DNA from: CAZJHX01 sp964545715
GTDB lineage: Bacteria; Myxococcota_A; UBA9042; GCA-2863065
DNA length: 63,649 nt
Reading direction: 5' to 3'
NCBI GenBank assembly: GCA_964545715.1
Contig: CAZJHX010000054.1
Span: forward strand, 1-63,649
A model generated the notes under the pieces. It saw only the letters and a list, made by a program, of their open reading frames with translations, made no database searches and was not told the origin of the DNA. A program made the translations under genes and the position numbers. Within the stretch, counting starts at the first letter, position 1. Each line of letters begins with the position of its first letter. Below, one piece after another: positions 16,634 to 24,440 of this stretch.

Positions 16634-18768
16634 CGGGTAGCCTCCTCGGCCATGAAAGCGGGGCTGCACAGATAATCCGTCAGCAGCTTGATCTGTGCGT
16701 CGGCCGACCCGCCCAGCAGCTCCGGCAGCGGGGTCTGGCCGTCTGGAAAGAACGTCGGCATGCGCGTGTTCTTGATGACCGCCTGCGGGTCCGTCACAAA
16801 GGCGCGCACCCACGAGGGCAGCAGCCGCTGACGAGTCAGCGCCATGTCCGGCGCGTAGTCCCCCATGCTCAGCCCCTTCTTGGCGTTGCGGCCGTGGCAC
16901 TTGCGACAGCGCAGCATTCGCAGCAGATCGCGGGCCATCACCACCTGCTCCGTCGTCTGCTGCGGCGGCAGGTAGTCGCCGTAGGCGGCGTCGTGCGCGG
17001 TGCGACCCAGCAACATCCGGGTCAGCGTCTTGGCCTGATCGGGATCCAGGCCGAAGTCCGGCATCCGCGCCGTCAGCCATGGCCGTAGCTTCTGAGGTCG
17101 GCGCAGGAAACGAAACAGCCACCCGGGCTGCAGCTTCTTGCCCAGGCCCGTAAGCGTCGGCGGCGCGGTGGCGGGCTCGCTGAAGATCGAGCCGATGTCG
17201 CCGCCGAGTCCATCCCGCTCGTGGCAGCCGCGGCAGTTGCGCTGCTTGAAGAGCGTCTCCCCGGCAGCGACCAGCGCCTCCTCGGGGGACAGCGTTGCGC
17301 GGAAAGCCTCTGGAATGCGCCGGAGGTCCAGGGAGTGCAAAAACACCTGCATCGCCGCCACCTCGCCCGGCTCCAGACGCGCGTCCGGCATGACCAGTCG
17401 AATGTCGGGCCGCGACGCCGCTCTGGGTCGGGTCAGCTTCATCTGCGTGAAGCGGTCGCGTGTACGCTCGTGCAATGGCGGCGGGCTGGGGCCGAAGTCG
17501 AAGAGCGTGACGTCTTTGTCGGCGAACCCGTCCAGCTCGGGTCCGACTCGGATCGGCGGTGCCTTGCCCGGCAGCTCGTGACAGCCGCCGCACCCGTACA
17601 CGATCGCCAATCGGCCGCCCGTCTCAGCGCTGCCCGCGGACAGTGGCGGCGGAGGCCCGACATCTGAGGCGGACATCAAGAAGGACGCCAGATCAGCGCG
17701 CTCCTTCGGGGACAAGTCGAAGCGGGGCATCGTCGCCTCGCTCCACCAGGCTTTCGGGTCCGCCAGCCAGCGCACGATCCACGCGGCCGTCGTGCGGGTG
17801 GCGATGTCCCCCAGCTGCGGCCCGAAATCGACGGGCGGCGCGTTGACCGGCTTGGCCTCAGTGTCCTCTTCCGCGCCGATCCGCAGCAGCCGATCAGCGT
17901 CGGCCGGGCCCATCATATGGCACCCGCGACAGCCCACCGAGTCGAAGAGCTTTCGACCGCTCTCAGGGTCTCCGGCCTCGGGCGCCTCCGGCTCCACGGG
18001 CGTGCGGGCGTCCATCAGATACGCGGTCAGGTCGGTGATCTCCTGGTCCGCGCGGGCCACGGCATCCGGATCGTTCGGCGGCCAAAACGACGGCATAATC
18101 GTCCCATCGCGCACTTCGTGCGGCGCACGCAGCCATTGACCGATCCACCCGGCGTTGAGCTTGTCCCCCGCCAGCGCCAGGCTTGGCCCGATCCGCGGTG
18201 CCTGGTGGCCCGTCAGCGGGTGACAGCCGCCACATCCTCGGCTGCGGAACAGGCGTCGCCCCTCGCTGAGCAGAGGCGCACCGGGCAGCGGACTCAGGCC
18301 TTCGTGGCAGGCGCCGCAGCGAGCCTCCATCAGCGCTTTGGGCAGGATCGGCTCCAGCCAGTAGGGGTCGCCTTCTCCGTGCGCATCGGCGGCGGTGAGC
18401 GCCAGGCCCTGACCCGCGTGACAGGCGGTGCACCCGAAGCGCTCGGGCGGATGAGTCCCCAACAGCTCATTCAGACGCGGATGTGTGCGGTAGGGGTGCT
18501 CGCCATCCTCCAGACCGGGTCGCTCGACCCCGAGATGGCAGCTGGTACAGCGATCGACCACGCCCATCGGCTCGACCACGATCTGCCTGATCCGCTCGGG
18601 GACCTGGGCGTCGATAAGCGCCGCATACTCGGCCTGATGAGCCTTCCACGGGCGCCGCGTGACCGCCTCGTCCCAGATGGCCCAAGCACCGGACAGCGCC
18701 AGCAAGAGGCAGAGAACAAGAAACAGCCCGGGCCGGCTCCTGGGCACGTCCCCGGGCTGCCCGCTCAC
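16630..18768 (-). CDS. membrane-anchored octahaem cytochrome c
   Basis: 712 residues from a GTG at 18768 that overlaps the upstream stop (GTGA). One N-terminal transmembrane anchor (about residues 14-32). Eight CXXCH sites follow: CTSCH, CTACH, CGACH, CGGCH, CRGCH, CGGCH, CRGCH, CRKCH. The last five head successive cytochrome c domains, each with a MPxF/MPDF-type Met segment (for example TMPRFDLSP, RMPDFGLDP, RMPTFFPDG). It takes the place of cytochrome c1 or f in this complex and would pass electrons into the periplasm. Large multihaem subunits of this kind occur in bc-type complexes of deltaproteobacteria. Confidence 0.88.
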   Translation of the reverse strand: MSGQPGDVPRSRPGLFLVLCLLLALSGAWAIWDEAVTRRPWKAHQAEYAALIDAQVPERIRQIVVEPMGVVDRCTSCHLGVERPGLEDGEHPYRTHPRLNELLGTHPPERFGCTACHAGQGLALTAADAHGEGDPYWLEPILPKALMEARCGACHEGLSPLPGAPLLSEGRRLFRSRGCGGCHPLTGHQAPRIGPSLALAGDKLNAGWIGQWLRAPHEVRDGTIMPSFWPPNDPDAVARADQEITDLTAYLMDARTPVEPEAPEAGDPESGRKLFDSVGCRGCHMMGPADADRLLRIGAEEDTEAKPVNAPPVDFGPQLGDIATRTTAAWIVRWLADPKAWWSEATMPRFDLSPKERADLASFLMSASDVGPPPPLSAGSAETGGRLAIVYGCGGCHELPGKAPPIRVGPELDGFADKDVTLFDFGPSPPPLHERTRDRFTQMKLTRPRAASRPDIRLVMPDARLEPGEVAAMQVFLHSLDLRRIPEAFRATLSPEEALVAAGETLFKQRNCRGCHERDGLGGDIGSIFSEPATAPPTLTGLGKKLQPGWLFRFLRRPQKLRPWLTARMPDFGLDPDQAKTLTRMLLGRTAHDAAYGDYLPPQQTTEQVVMARDLLRMLRCRKCHGRNAKKGLSMGDYAPDMALTRQRLLPSWVRAFVTDPQAVIKNTRMPTFFPDGQTPLPELLGGSADAQIKLLTDYLCSPAFMAEEATR

Positions 18769-19487
18769 TTCGAAAAGGCGACCTTCACGCGAACAGCCCC
18801 GCCGGCCGCGACCTTGGCTGTCGCGGTCCTGGTGCCCAGCGCCTCGTGCCAGATCTTCACCGTGTAATCGCCGGGCGGCACATCCTTCATGGAGAACTTT
18901 CCGTCCGCCCCGGTCACGGCGAAATAGGGGTGCTTGAACACGTGGATGTACGCGCTCATCCACTTGTGTCCGGCGTCGCAGCCCACCTTCACAACACCGG
19001 GCTGCAGCAGCTTCTGCTTGGAGACCTGCCCCAGAATCGGCAGCCCGACGTTGAACACGGTCAGCCGGTCCTTGCCGAGCCGCGCGTGGGTGTTGTGCAG
19101 CACGTCGTCGCTGTTCTTCACGTCGATTCGGGAGCCCGCAACGGCCGCCTGCACGTGCGGGACAAAGCGGCAGCCGGTGTTGTTCAGCCCGACTTTGGCG
19201 GCGCTGGGCAGAGGCTTGCCGGCCTTGATCGCGTCGATCCAGACCACCGCGTTCTTCAGCGCACCCGAGGCGGAGACCTGATAGGTCGGGGCGTCGCGCG
19301 CCTCCTTTCCACAGATGTCCTGGTCCTGGGTGATCGGCAGCTTGACCGGCGCCGGGACCGCCCCCTTGAACGTCACGGTACCTTCGATCGCGCCTCCCCC
19401 GGCCACGGGGCCCCCATCATAGGCCAGGGCCTGGGACGGCCAAAAGCCAACGGCCAACAAGGTGCTCACAGCAATCAGGGCTTTCAT
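18765..19487 (-). CDS. cupredoxin-like periplasmic protein, first gene of operon
   Basis: 240 residues, GGAGG ribosome site before the ATG at 19487, signal peptide ending QALAYD. An IEGTVTFKG strand and a C-terminal GKFSMKDVPPGDY segment resemble carboxypeptidase-regulatory or cupredoxin-type beta sandwiches. Candidate type-1 copper ligands are His in HNTHA and Cys, His and Met in VGCDAGHKWMSAYIH. It could be the copper electron acceptor or a structural subunit of the Rieske/b complex. Its leading place in the operon, after a sigma54-like promoter, suggests it is made in quantity. Confidence 0.7.
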   Translation of the reverse strand: MKALIAVSTLLAVGFWPSQALAYDGGPVAGGGAIEGTVTFKGAVPAPVKLPITQDQDICGKEARDAPTYQVSASGALKNAVVWIDAIKAGKPLPSAAKVGLNNTGCRFVPHVQAAVAGSRIDVKNSDDVLHNTHARLGKDRLTVFNVGLPILGQVSKQKLLQPGVVKVGCDAGHKWMSAYIHVFKHPYFAVTGADGKFSMKDVPPGDYTVKIWHEALGTRTATAKVAAGGAVRVKVAFSK

Positions 19488-19518
19488 CTTTCCTCCAAGT
19501 TTGCCCGCGCCGATCCGT

Positions 19519-19539
19519 ACGCCCCCGGGTGGGGGGCGT
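19519..19539. other. GC hairpin in leader of quinol-oxidase operon
   Basis: An 8-base perfect stem (ACGCCCCC with its complement) and a 5-base loop, between the radical SAM stop and the cupredoxin start. No U-tract follows on the minus strand, so it may be a weak terminator for the upstream gene or a structured 5' leader. Confidence 0.35.
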
Positions 19540-19556
19540 GTGCATCTGCCCCAGGG

Positions 19557-19573
19557 CTGCACGGGTCATGCCA
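19557..19573 (-). promoter_or_regulatory. sigma54-like -24/-12 promoter
   Basis: On the minus strand the sequence TGGCATGACCCGTGCAG matches the -24/-12 form (TGGCACG-N4-TTGCA) at 6 of 7 and 4 of 5 positions, with the required GG-N10-GC spacing. It sits about 70 bases before the start of the cupredoxin gene. A sigma54-type activator is encoded at 59005-60633, though nothing links the two directly. Confidence 0.4.
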
Positions 19574-19612
19574 CTGCGGGGTCGTGAGCATGCGCCGGGA
19601 TCGAACATCCCA

Positions 19613-20410
19613 TCAGGGGCGAAACGCCCCAGGCCGGGACAGTCCGCGACACAGCTCACCGCCGGCGCCGAAGACCCTGACGGACAAGCCGCGCCGTGCC
19701 GTCACCGCTCCGATCTCGCGCAGACGGCCCTCCAAGACCGGGCGCACTTTCCCGGACGGCGTGGGGCGGGCGACGGTGTAGATGTCCACGCGGCACGGCA
19801 TCGCGCGCTCGACCGCCGACAGCCACGGCGTCAGCGCTGTCGAACCCGTGTTGTCGACGGCGCCGGTAACAAAGCAGGCCTGCACGACGCACCCATGCAG
19901 CCGCTTGATGCCGCGCACCTGATGCACCACGCAGGCGGGGCGCTGCGGCATGTTGACGCGAGCCAGGGTGTCGCAGTCGCCGGCGTCCAGCTTGACCGCC
20001 ACCTCATCCAACGTTTTGAGGGCGCGGACGACGTCCTGCGACCACAGCTCGCCACCGTTGGTCAAGCAGACCAGCGGCACGCCGGGGAAGCGACGATCCC
20101 GAGCGCCGCGCAGCGCCGCAATGACAGCTCCAAAGTCCGGGTGCAGGGTGGGCTCTCCGTTGCCGCAGATGACAAGCGCGTCCACCTTCCGGCGCGGCGC
20201 CTGGTCCAATGCCGCGACCACGTCCGCGACAGCCGGAAACCCGTCGGGACGGCGGTGATAATCGGTGTAGCCCAGCTGGCAGTACACGCAGTTCCAGTCA
20301 CAGCGCTTGTCGCCGGCCGGCAGCAGATTGATGCCGATCGTGCGACCGTAGCGGCGGCTTCTCTGCGGCCCGTAGACCACGCCGTCGGCGATGCCGTGGT
20401 CGGCGGTCAA
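19613..20410 (-). CDS. radical SAM protein, wybutosine-synthesis-like (COG0731 type)
   Basis: 265 residues. The N-terminal YGPQRSRRYGRTIGINLLP leads directly into the [4Fe-4S] motif CDWNCVYC, followed by ICGNGEPTLHPDF, the SAM-binding GGE-like loop. This arrangement matches the small cytosolic radical SAM group related to TYW1. The substrate is unknown. Its start overlaps the stop of the zinc-ribbon peptide gene by 4 bases. A short hairpin (GGGGCG-AAA-CGCCCC) overlaps the 3' end of the gene. Confidence 0.8.
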   Translation of the reverse strand: MTADHGIADGVVYGPQRSRRYGRTIGINLLPAGDKRCDWNCVYCQLGYTDYHRRPDGFPAVADVVAALDQAPRRKVDALVICGNGEPTLHPDFGAVIAALRGARDRRFPGVPLVCLTNGGELWSQDVVRALKTLDEVAVKLDAGDCDTLARVNMPQRPACVVHQVRGIKRLHGCVVQACFVTGAVDNTGSTALTPWLSAVERAMPCRVDIYTVARPTPSGKVRPVLEGRLREIGAVTARRGLSVRVFGAGGELCRGLSRPGAFRP

Positions 20411-20613
20411 GACTGCGTCGAACCCGATATGATGGGCTCGCCCGGCTTCACTCCCATGCTGCGGAACATGGCGCTCTCACCCGGGTTGGTCATCAGCGCC
20501 ATCGTCGTCGCGCACGACGGACACTTGAAGACAAGCTTATGGGAGCCCCCCTCGGGCGCCACCGCCTTCTCGAACCGGAACAGCTCCTCACATCCGACGC
20601 ACAGAAACTTCAT
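20407..20613 (-). CDS. zinc-ribbon small protein
   Basis: 68 residues with two knuckles, CVGC and CPSC, spaced about 26 residues apart: a classic zinc ribbon. No signal peptide. It is coupled by a 4-base overlap to the radical SAM gene, so it may be a partner or adaptor. Function unknown. Confidence 0.65.
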   Translation of the reverse strand: MKFLCVGCEELFRFEKAVAPEGGSHKLVFKCPSCATTMALMTNPGESAMFRSMGVKPGEPIISGSTQS

Positions 20614-20756
20614 CGCTGGTACCCCCGTGCTCGGCCATATCGGATCGGGCGCGCCGGCCGAAGCGATTCGGGCGCTTGTCGCGCCGACGACTGACCTGAG
20701 TCAGGACCCGGGTTGCCAGCCCACCGCGAGCCCGGTCAAAGCCGGACAATGAGAGG

Positions 20757-21494
20757 ATGAACGCGCGCAACCGCGGCGAGATCGCCCTGATGTTCTCCGG
20801 CGGCATCGACAGCTCGGTGGCCGCCTGCCGCCTGGCCGAGGAGTACGACCGCGTCCACCTGCTGACGTATCGCAACGGCTTCGCGCATTGGGGCTTCAAG
20901 CGCGTGCAGCGGCGCGTGGAGGAGCTGAAGGCGCGCTACCCGGGGCGCTTTGTGTACTTCGAGGAGAGCACCCACGCCCTCTTCCGCCGCGTGGCGGTGG
21001 ACACGATCCTGAGCGACGCTCAAGAGTACGGCAGCGGCTTCATCTGGTGCCTGGGCTGCAAGCTGGCGATGCACGCGCGCAGCCTGCTGTATTGCCTGCA
21101 GAACGGCGTGCCGACGATGGCCGATGGCTCGGCCTCGGATACCGACGAGATGGTGGAGCAGTCGGTCGTCAGCCTCTCGCTGATCACGCACTTGTACGCC
21201 GACCATGGGGTGGATTTCGTCACGCCGGTCTACGCGATCGACCGCCCTGAGAAGCAGCGGTGGCTGCGTGAAAACGGCTTCTCGCTGGGATTGGAGATCG
21301 GGGGACGGCACTTGGGTATTCAGCCCACATGCCACGCCGGCGAGGTCTACTACTTGTCCTACGTCCTCTTCAACAAGCGCGTGAACCACGATGACGGCGC
21401 CATCGCGCGCTACATCGGCTCGCGACGACCGGAAATCGACGCGTGGCTGGCCGAGCAATTGCAGCGCAGTCCGGCGGCTGAACCCGCGGGTTGA
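20757..21494 (+). CDS. PP-loop ATPase (QueC/ThiI-like fold)
   Basis: 245 residues. The PP-loop SGGIDSSVA lies near residue 14, so the protein should adenylate a substrate. A CLGC pair in the middle and a later CHAGE cysteine could bind zinc or act in sulfur transfer. It does not match any one family closely enough for a substrate call. The downstream radical SAM gene begins 55 bases on, in the same direction, and may be a partner. Confidence 0.7.
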   Translation: MNARNRGEIALMFSGGIDSSVAACRLAEEYDRVHLLTYRNGFAHWGFKRVQRRVEELKARYPGRFVYFEESTHALFRRVAVDTILSDAQEYGSGFIWCLGCKLAMHARSLLYCLQNGVPTMADGSASDTDEMVEQSVVSLSLITHLYADHGVDFVTPVYAIDRPEKQRWLRENGFSLGLEIGGRHLGIQPTCHAGEVYYLSYVLFNKRVNHDDGAIARYIGSRRPEIDAWLAEQLQRSPAAEPAG

Positions 21495-21549
21495 TCCAGG
21501 TCAACATCGGGTTTTTTGTCCCAAGCAAAGTGTCCTTTACGCTGTAATC

Positions 21550-22869
21550 ATGAAGCGAATCCGTGCCCGGCGTCTGGTCGTCTCCCGAAACCTGGCACCG
21601 GGCTCGCCGGCCCACGACCGCGCGATGCGCGTGGCTTCGCGGATCGATGCCCAATCCACCCAGCAGCTGTCCAGTGCCGAGATCCGGGCGCTGCAAATGT
21701 CGCTGAACAGAGACCCACCAAAACCGCCGGTGAAGCGAGCACATGGACACGAGCTGATCATTCTCGACCGCATGCGCTGGGTCCAGAAGGGCTCCCTGTC
21801 ACCCGGTTATGACTGGGCCGAGACCCGCAGCGGCAGCTATCAGTGGCAGCAGCACGGAGTCGTCTGCCAGACCGCGGTGGAGATTCAGACCATCTTCGGC
21901 TGTCTCTTTGACTGCGGCTACTGCCCGTACACGCGCAGCGTGACGATCGCGTGCGACCTGGAGGCCTTTGAGCAGCGCGTGCGCGGCTTGCTGGCGGGCC
22001 GCCCCAAGCAGCTGCTCTACAAGCTGAACAACCGCAGCGACACGTTGTGTTTTGAGCCTGAGTACGGGCTCAGCCGCAAGCTGGTGGAGCTGTTCGCCGA
22101 GCGCGCCGAGCAGCGCCTGATGCTCTACTCCAAAAGCGACAACGTCTCCCATTTGCTGGACCTGGACCATGGCGGACACACCATCGCCTGCTTCACGCTG
22201 TCGACCCCCACGGTCGCTCGCTTGTTGGAGCCCGCCGCGCCCAGCTTCGACGCCCGACTGGATGCGGCGGCCCGATGCGCCCACGCCGGCTACCCGGTGC
22301 GCTTTCGCTTTTCCCCAATCGTCCCGTTCCGCGGCTGGCAGCAGGAGGCTGTTGCGGCCGTCCAGCGCATGGCTCAGCGGGTGCGGCCTGAGCTGATCAC
22401 GCTGTGGACGCTGAGTATGACGGACGCCGACACTCTGGAGACGCTGGTGGACCCCGCCACCCTGGACCCGCGCTTCCTGGACGGCCTACGAGGAGCCCAG
22501 GCCGCGATGACCGGCGTGAAAGGCGCGCCCTTTCCGCCCGACGCCCGCCGCGAGATGTACGAGGTCTTTGCGGACGCGGTCGCACGCTACAGCCCAACGA
22601 CGCGGGTGGCCTTGTGCCTGGAGACCCAGGATGTCATCGAGGCGCTGCGCCCGCGCCTGGCGATCACCGGCAACGCCCAGGTCTGCAACTGCGGCCCACG
22701 TTGTACATCCGGCGCCGTCGAGGGCGCGCCCGCCGCCGCCAACACGGTCCCGCGCGGACGCCTGACGCGACGCGAGCCGAGCGCAGCACCGCGACTCTCC
22801 ACACAGCTGGCAGCGCAGCAGCGCCGACACGGCGTCGCGGTGGGTCAGGGCCCCCAGTCAAAAGTGTGA
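21550..22869 (+). CDS. radical SAM protein, spore-photoproduct-lyase-like
   Basis: 439 residues from the ATG at 21550. The [4Fe-4S] motif is CLFDCGYC, about 120 residues in, after a long basic N-terminal region. The central region (LLYKLNNRSDTLCFEPEYG, then YSKSDN) follows the plan of SplB-like proteins. A C-terminal CNCGPRC cluster could hold a second metal site. The last 25 bases overlap the convergent gene at 22845. DNA repair is not implied: many SplB-like proteins have unknown substrates. Confidence 0.65.
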   Translation: MKRIRARRLVVSRNLAPGSPAHDRAMRVASRIDAQSTQQLSSAEIRALQMSLNRDPPKPPVKRAHGHELIILDRMRWVQKGSLSPGYDWAETRSGSYQWQQHGVVCQTAVEIQTIFGCLFDCGYCPYTRSVTIACDLEAFEQRVRGLLAGRPKQLLYKLNNRSDTLCFEPEYGLSRKLVELFAERAEQRLMLYSKSDNVSHLLDLDHGGHTIACFTLSTPTVARLLEPAAPSFDARLDAAARCAHAGYPVRFRFSPIVPFRGWQQEAVAAVQRMAQRVRPELITLWTLSMTDADTLETLVDPATLDPRFLDGLRGAQAAMTGVKGAPFPPDARREMYEVFADAVARYSPTTRVALCLETQDVIEALRPRLAITGNAQVCNCGPRCTSGAVEGAPAAANTVPRGRLTRREPSAAPRLSTQLAAQQRRHGVAVGQGPQSKV

Positions 22870-24440
22870 ATGTGAACCCCCGGCTCTGAGGCGCCGGGCA
22901 GCGGTATCGCCGGGCTCGATCGGCCATCTTTGTCCAGCGCGGTCAAGTAGATGCGGGGCTGGTCGACGCGATCGCGGTTGCTGAGAAAGGCCAGCCAGTG
23001 ACCGTCCGGCGAGAACGCGTGCCAGGTCTCCATGGCCGGGGTCGACACCGACAGCTTGCGCGCCTGGCCACCGGCAGCCGGCACGATGTAGAGGTCCGCC
23101 GTGCCCCGCGAGAAGAACCCGCGATCGGCGGCGTGAAAGATTATCCAGCGCCCGTCGGGCGAGAAGCGGGGCTGGGCGTTGGACAGCCCGTTGTTGGACG
23201 CGCCGGGCAGCGGTCTCGCCTCGCCGCCCGCGCCGCCGGCATACGGGACGAGCGCCAGCTCAAGGTGCCCGCGTGACCCGTCGCATGGCTGACGGCGGGC
23301 CGAGCGGGCGAAGACCAGGGTTTGACCGTCGGGTGACCAGTCCGGGAAGATCTCGCAGCGCTCCGGATCGTCGGCCCCGGGCAGCGCTTTGGACTGGACG
23401 GCCGACTCCGCGTCCTGAACGACGATGTCGGCGCGGTAGATCGACAGCCGCTGCTTGACGGTGAAGCTGGCGCCGGTCGCGGAATAGGCAAACCGGCCGG
23501 ACACCGACGGGTGGAAGCGGGGAAACACGGCGCCGGGCAGCTTATGGAGCACCTGACCGTCCTTCTTGCGAATCACGTGCAGCACGCCCTGGGTGGCCAC
23601 AAAGCCGGCCGGCACGACCTCGTCCTCCTGGCTGGAGACGGCGAGATAGCGCCCGTCCGAACTGGTGGTGTGGCAAGAGAGGCAGTTGCGGGTCGGCCGG
23701 GCCGCATCCACCTTGAACGCGGGCACACCGCTGGGGCGCTGCCGGTCCGAGAAGTCCGCGGCGGCCATGGTCCGCACGGCGATGGGTGGCTGGGGGTCGG
23801 TCTCCTGATCGCCGGCGCGCCGGATGGCGTCGATGCCGGGGATGCGATCCATCAGCAGCTCGGTGTCGAACGTCTCCATGCGCACCCGATGGACGGCGAC
23901 CGAGCGCAGATCCGCGTGCAGCGGGCCGGCCGAGCTGCCCGCCGGGCGCATCTTCTGACCAAAGCTGATCGCGCCGGTCGGAGACTCACCGGGCGCCGAG
24001 AAGCGCACGGCCGCGCGGCGAACGATCGGCGGGCGCAACAGGGTCCCGTCCCGCCGGACGGATGCGGCGGTCACCTCCACCGTAAGTGCGCCGCCTTCAC
24101 CCGCCGCCGCGCGCAGGGCCGCCCAGTCCGCGCCGCCGATGAGCACCCGGCGCTCCGCCGTCACGCGCTCGACCATGGTGTCACCGACGGAAGCCCTGAC
24201 CCGAAACGCGGTCGCCTGAAACCCGTCCGTCCACCGCACGTCCAGGTGGGGGAGGCGCCACGGGATCACCGCGCCATCGGCCGGCGCCGTCACCGTCAGC
24301 GCGATGGTGGACGTGGGATCGTCAGTCGCGTCGGCCAGCGCCTTCACCTGGGCCGCTGTCAAGCCCGAGACATCAGGTGACGACGGCGCCGTGCATGCGG
24401 CGAGCGTGAGCAACCCCAAAAACGTGACAACGTGGCGCAT
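22845..24440 (-). CDS. PD40/TolB-like beta-propeller lipoprotein with one haem site
   Basis: 531 residues from the ATG at 24440. Lipobox LAAC. After an Ig-like N-terminal third, a haem site NCLSCH appears at the start of a six-bladed PD40-type propeller with blades such as FPDWSPDGQTLVF, QPRFSPDGRWIIF and WHAFSPDGHWLAFLSN. Its start codon shares one base with the stop of the pentahaem-FGE gene (TGATG), so the two are an operon. A haem embedded in a propeller recalls the HzsA-like proteins further right, but this one is shorter and has a single haem site. Confidence 0.75.
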   Translation of the reverse strand: MRHVVTFLGLLTLAACTAPSSPDVSGLTAAQVKALADATDDPTSTIALTVTAPADGAVIPWRLPHLDVRWTDGFQATAFRVRASVGDTMVERVTAERRVLIGGADWAALRAAAGEGGALTVEVTAASVRRDGTLLRPPIVRRAAVRFSAPGESPTGAISFGQKMRPAGSSAGPLHADLRSVAVHRVRMETFDTELLMDRIPGIDAIRRAGDQETDPQPPIAVRTMAAADFSDRQRPSGVPAFKVDAARPTRNCLSCHTTSSDGRYLAVSSQEDEVVPAGFVATQGVLHVIRKKDGQVLHKLPGAVFPRFHPSVSGRFAYSATGASFTVKQRLSIYRADIVVQDAESAVQSKALPGADDPERCEIFPDWSPDGQTLVFARSARRQPCDGSRGHLELALVPYAGGAGGEARPLPGASNNGLSNAQPRFSPDGRWIIFHAADRGFFSRGTADLYIVPAAGGQARKLSVSTPAMETWHAFSPDGHWLAFLSNRDRVDQPRIYLTALDKDGRSSPAIPLPGASEPGVHIHTFDWGP

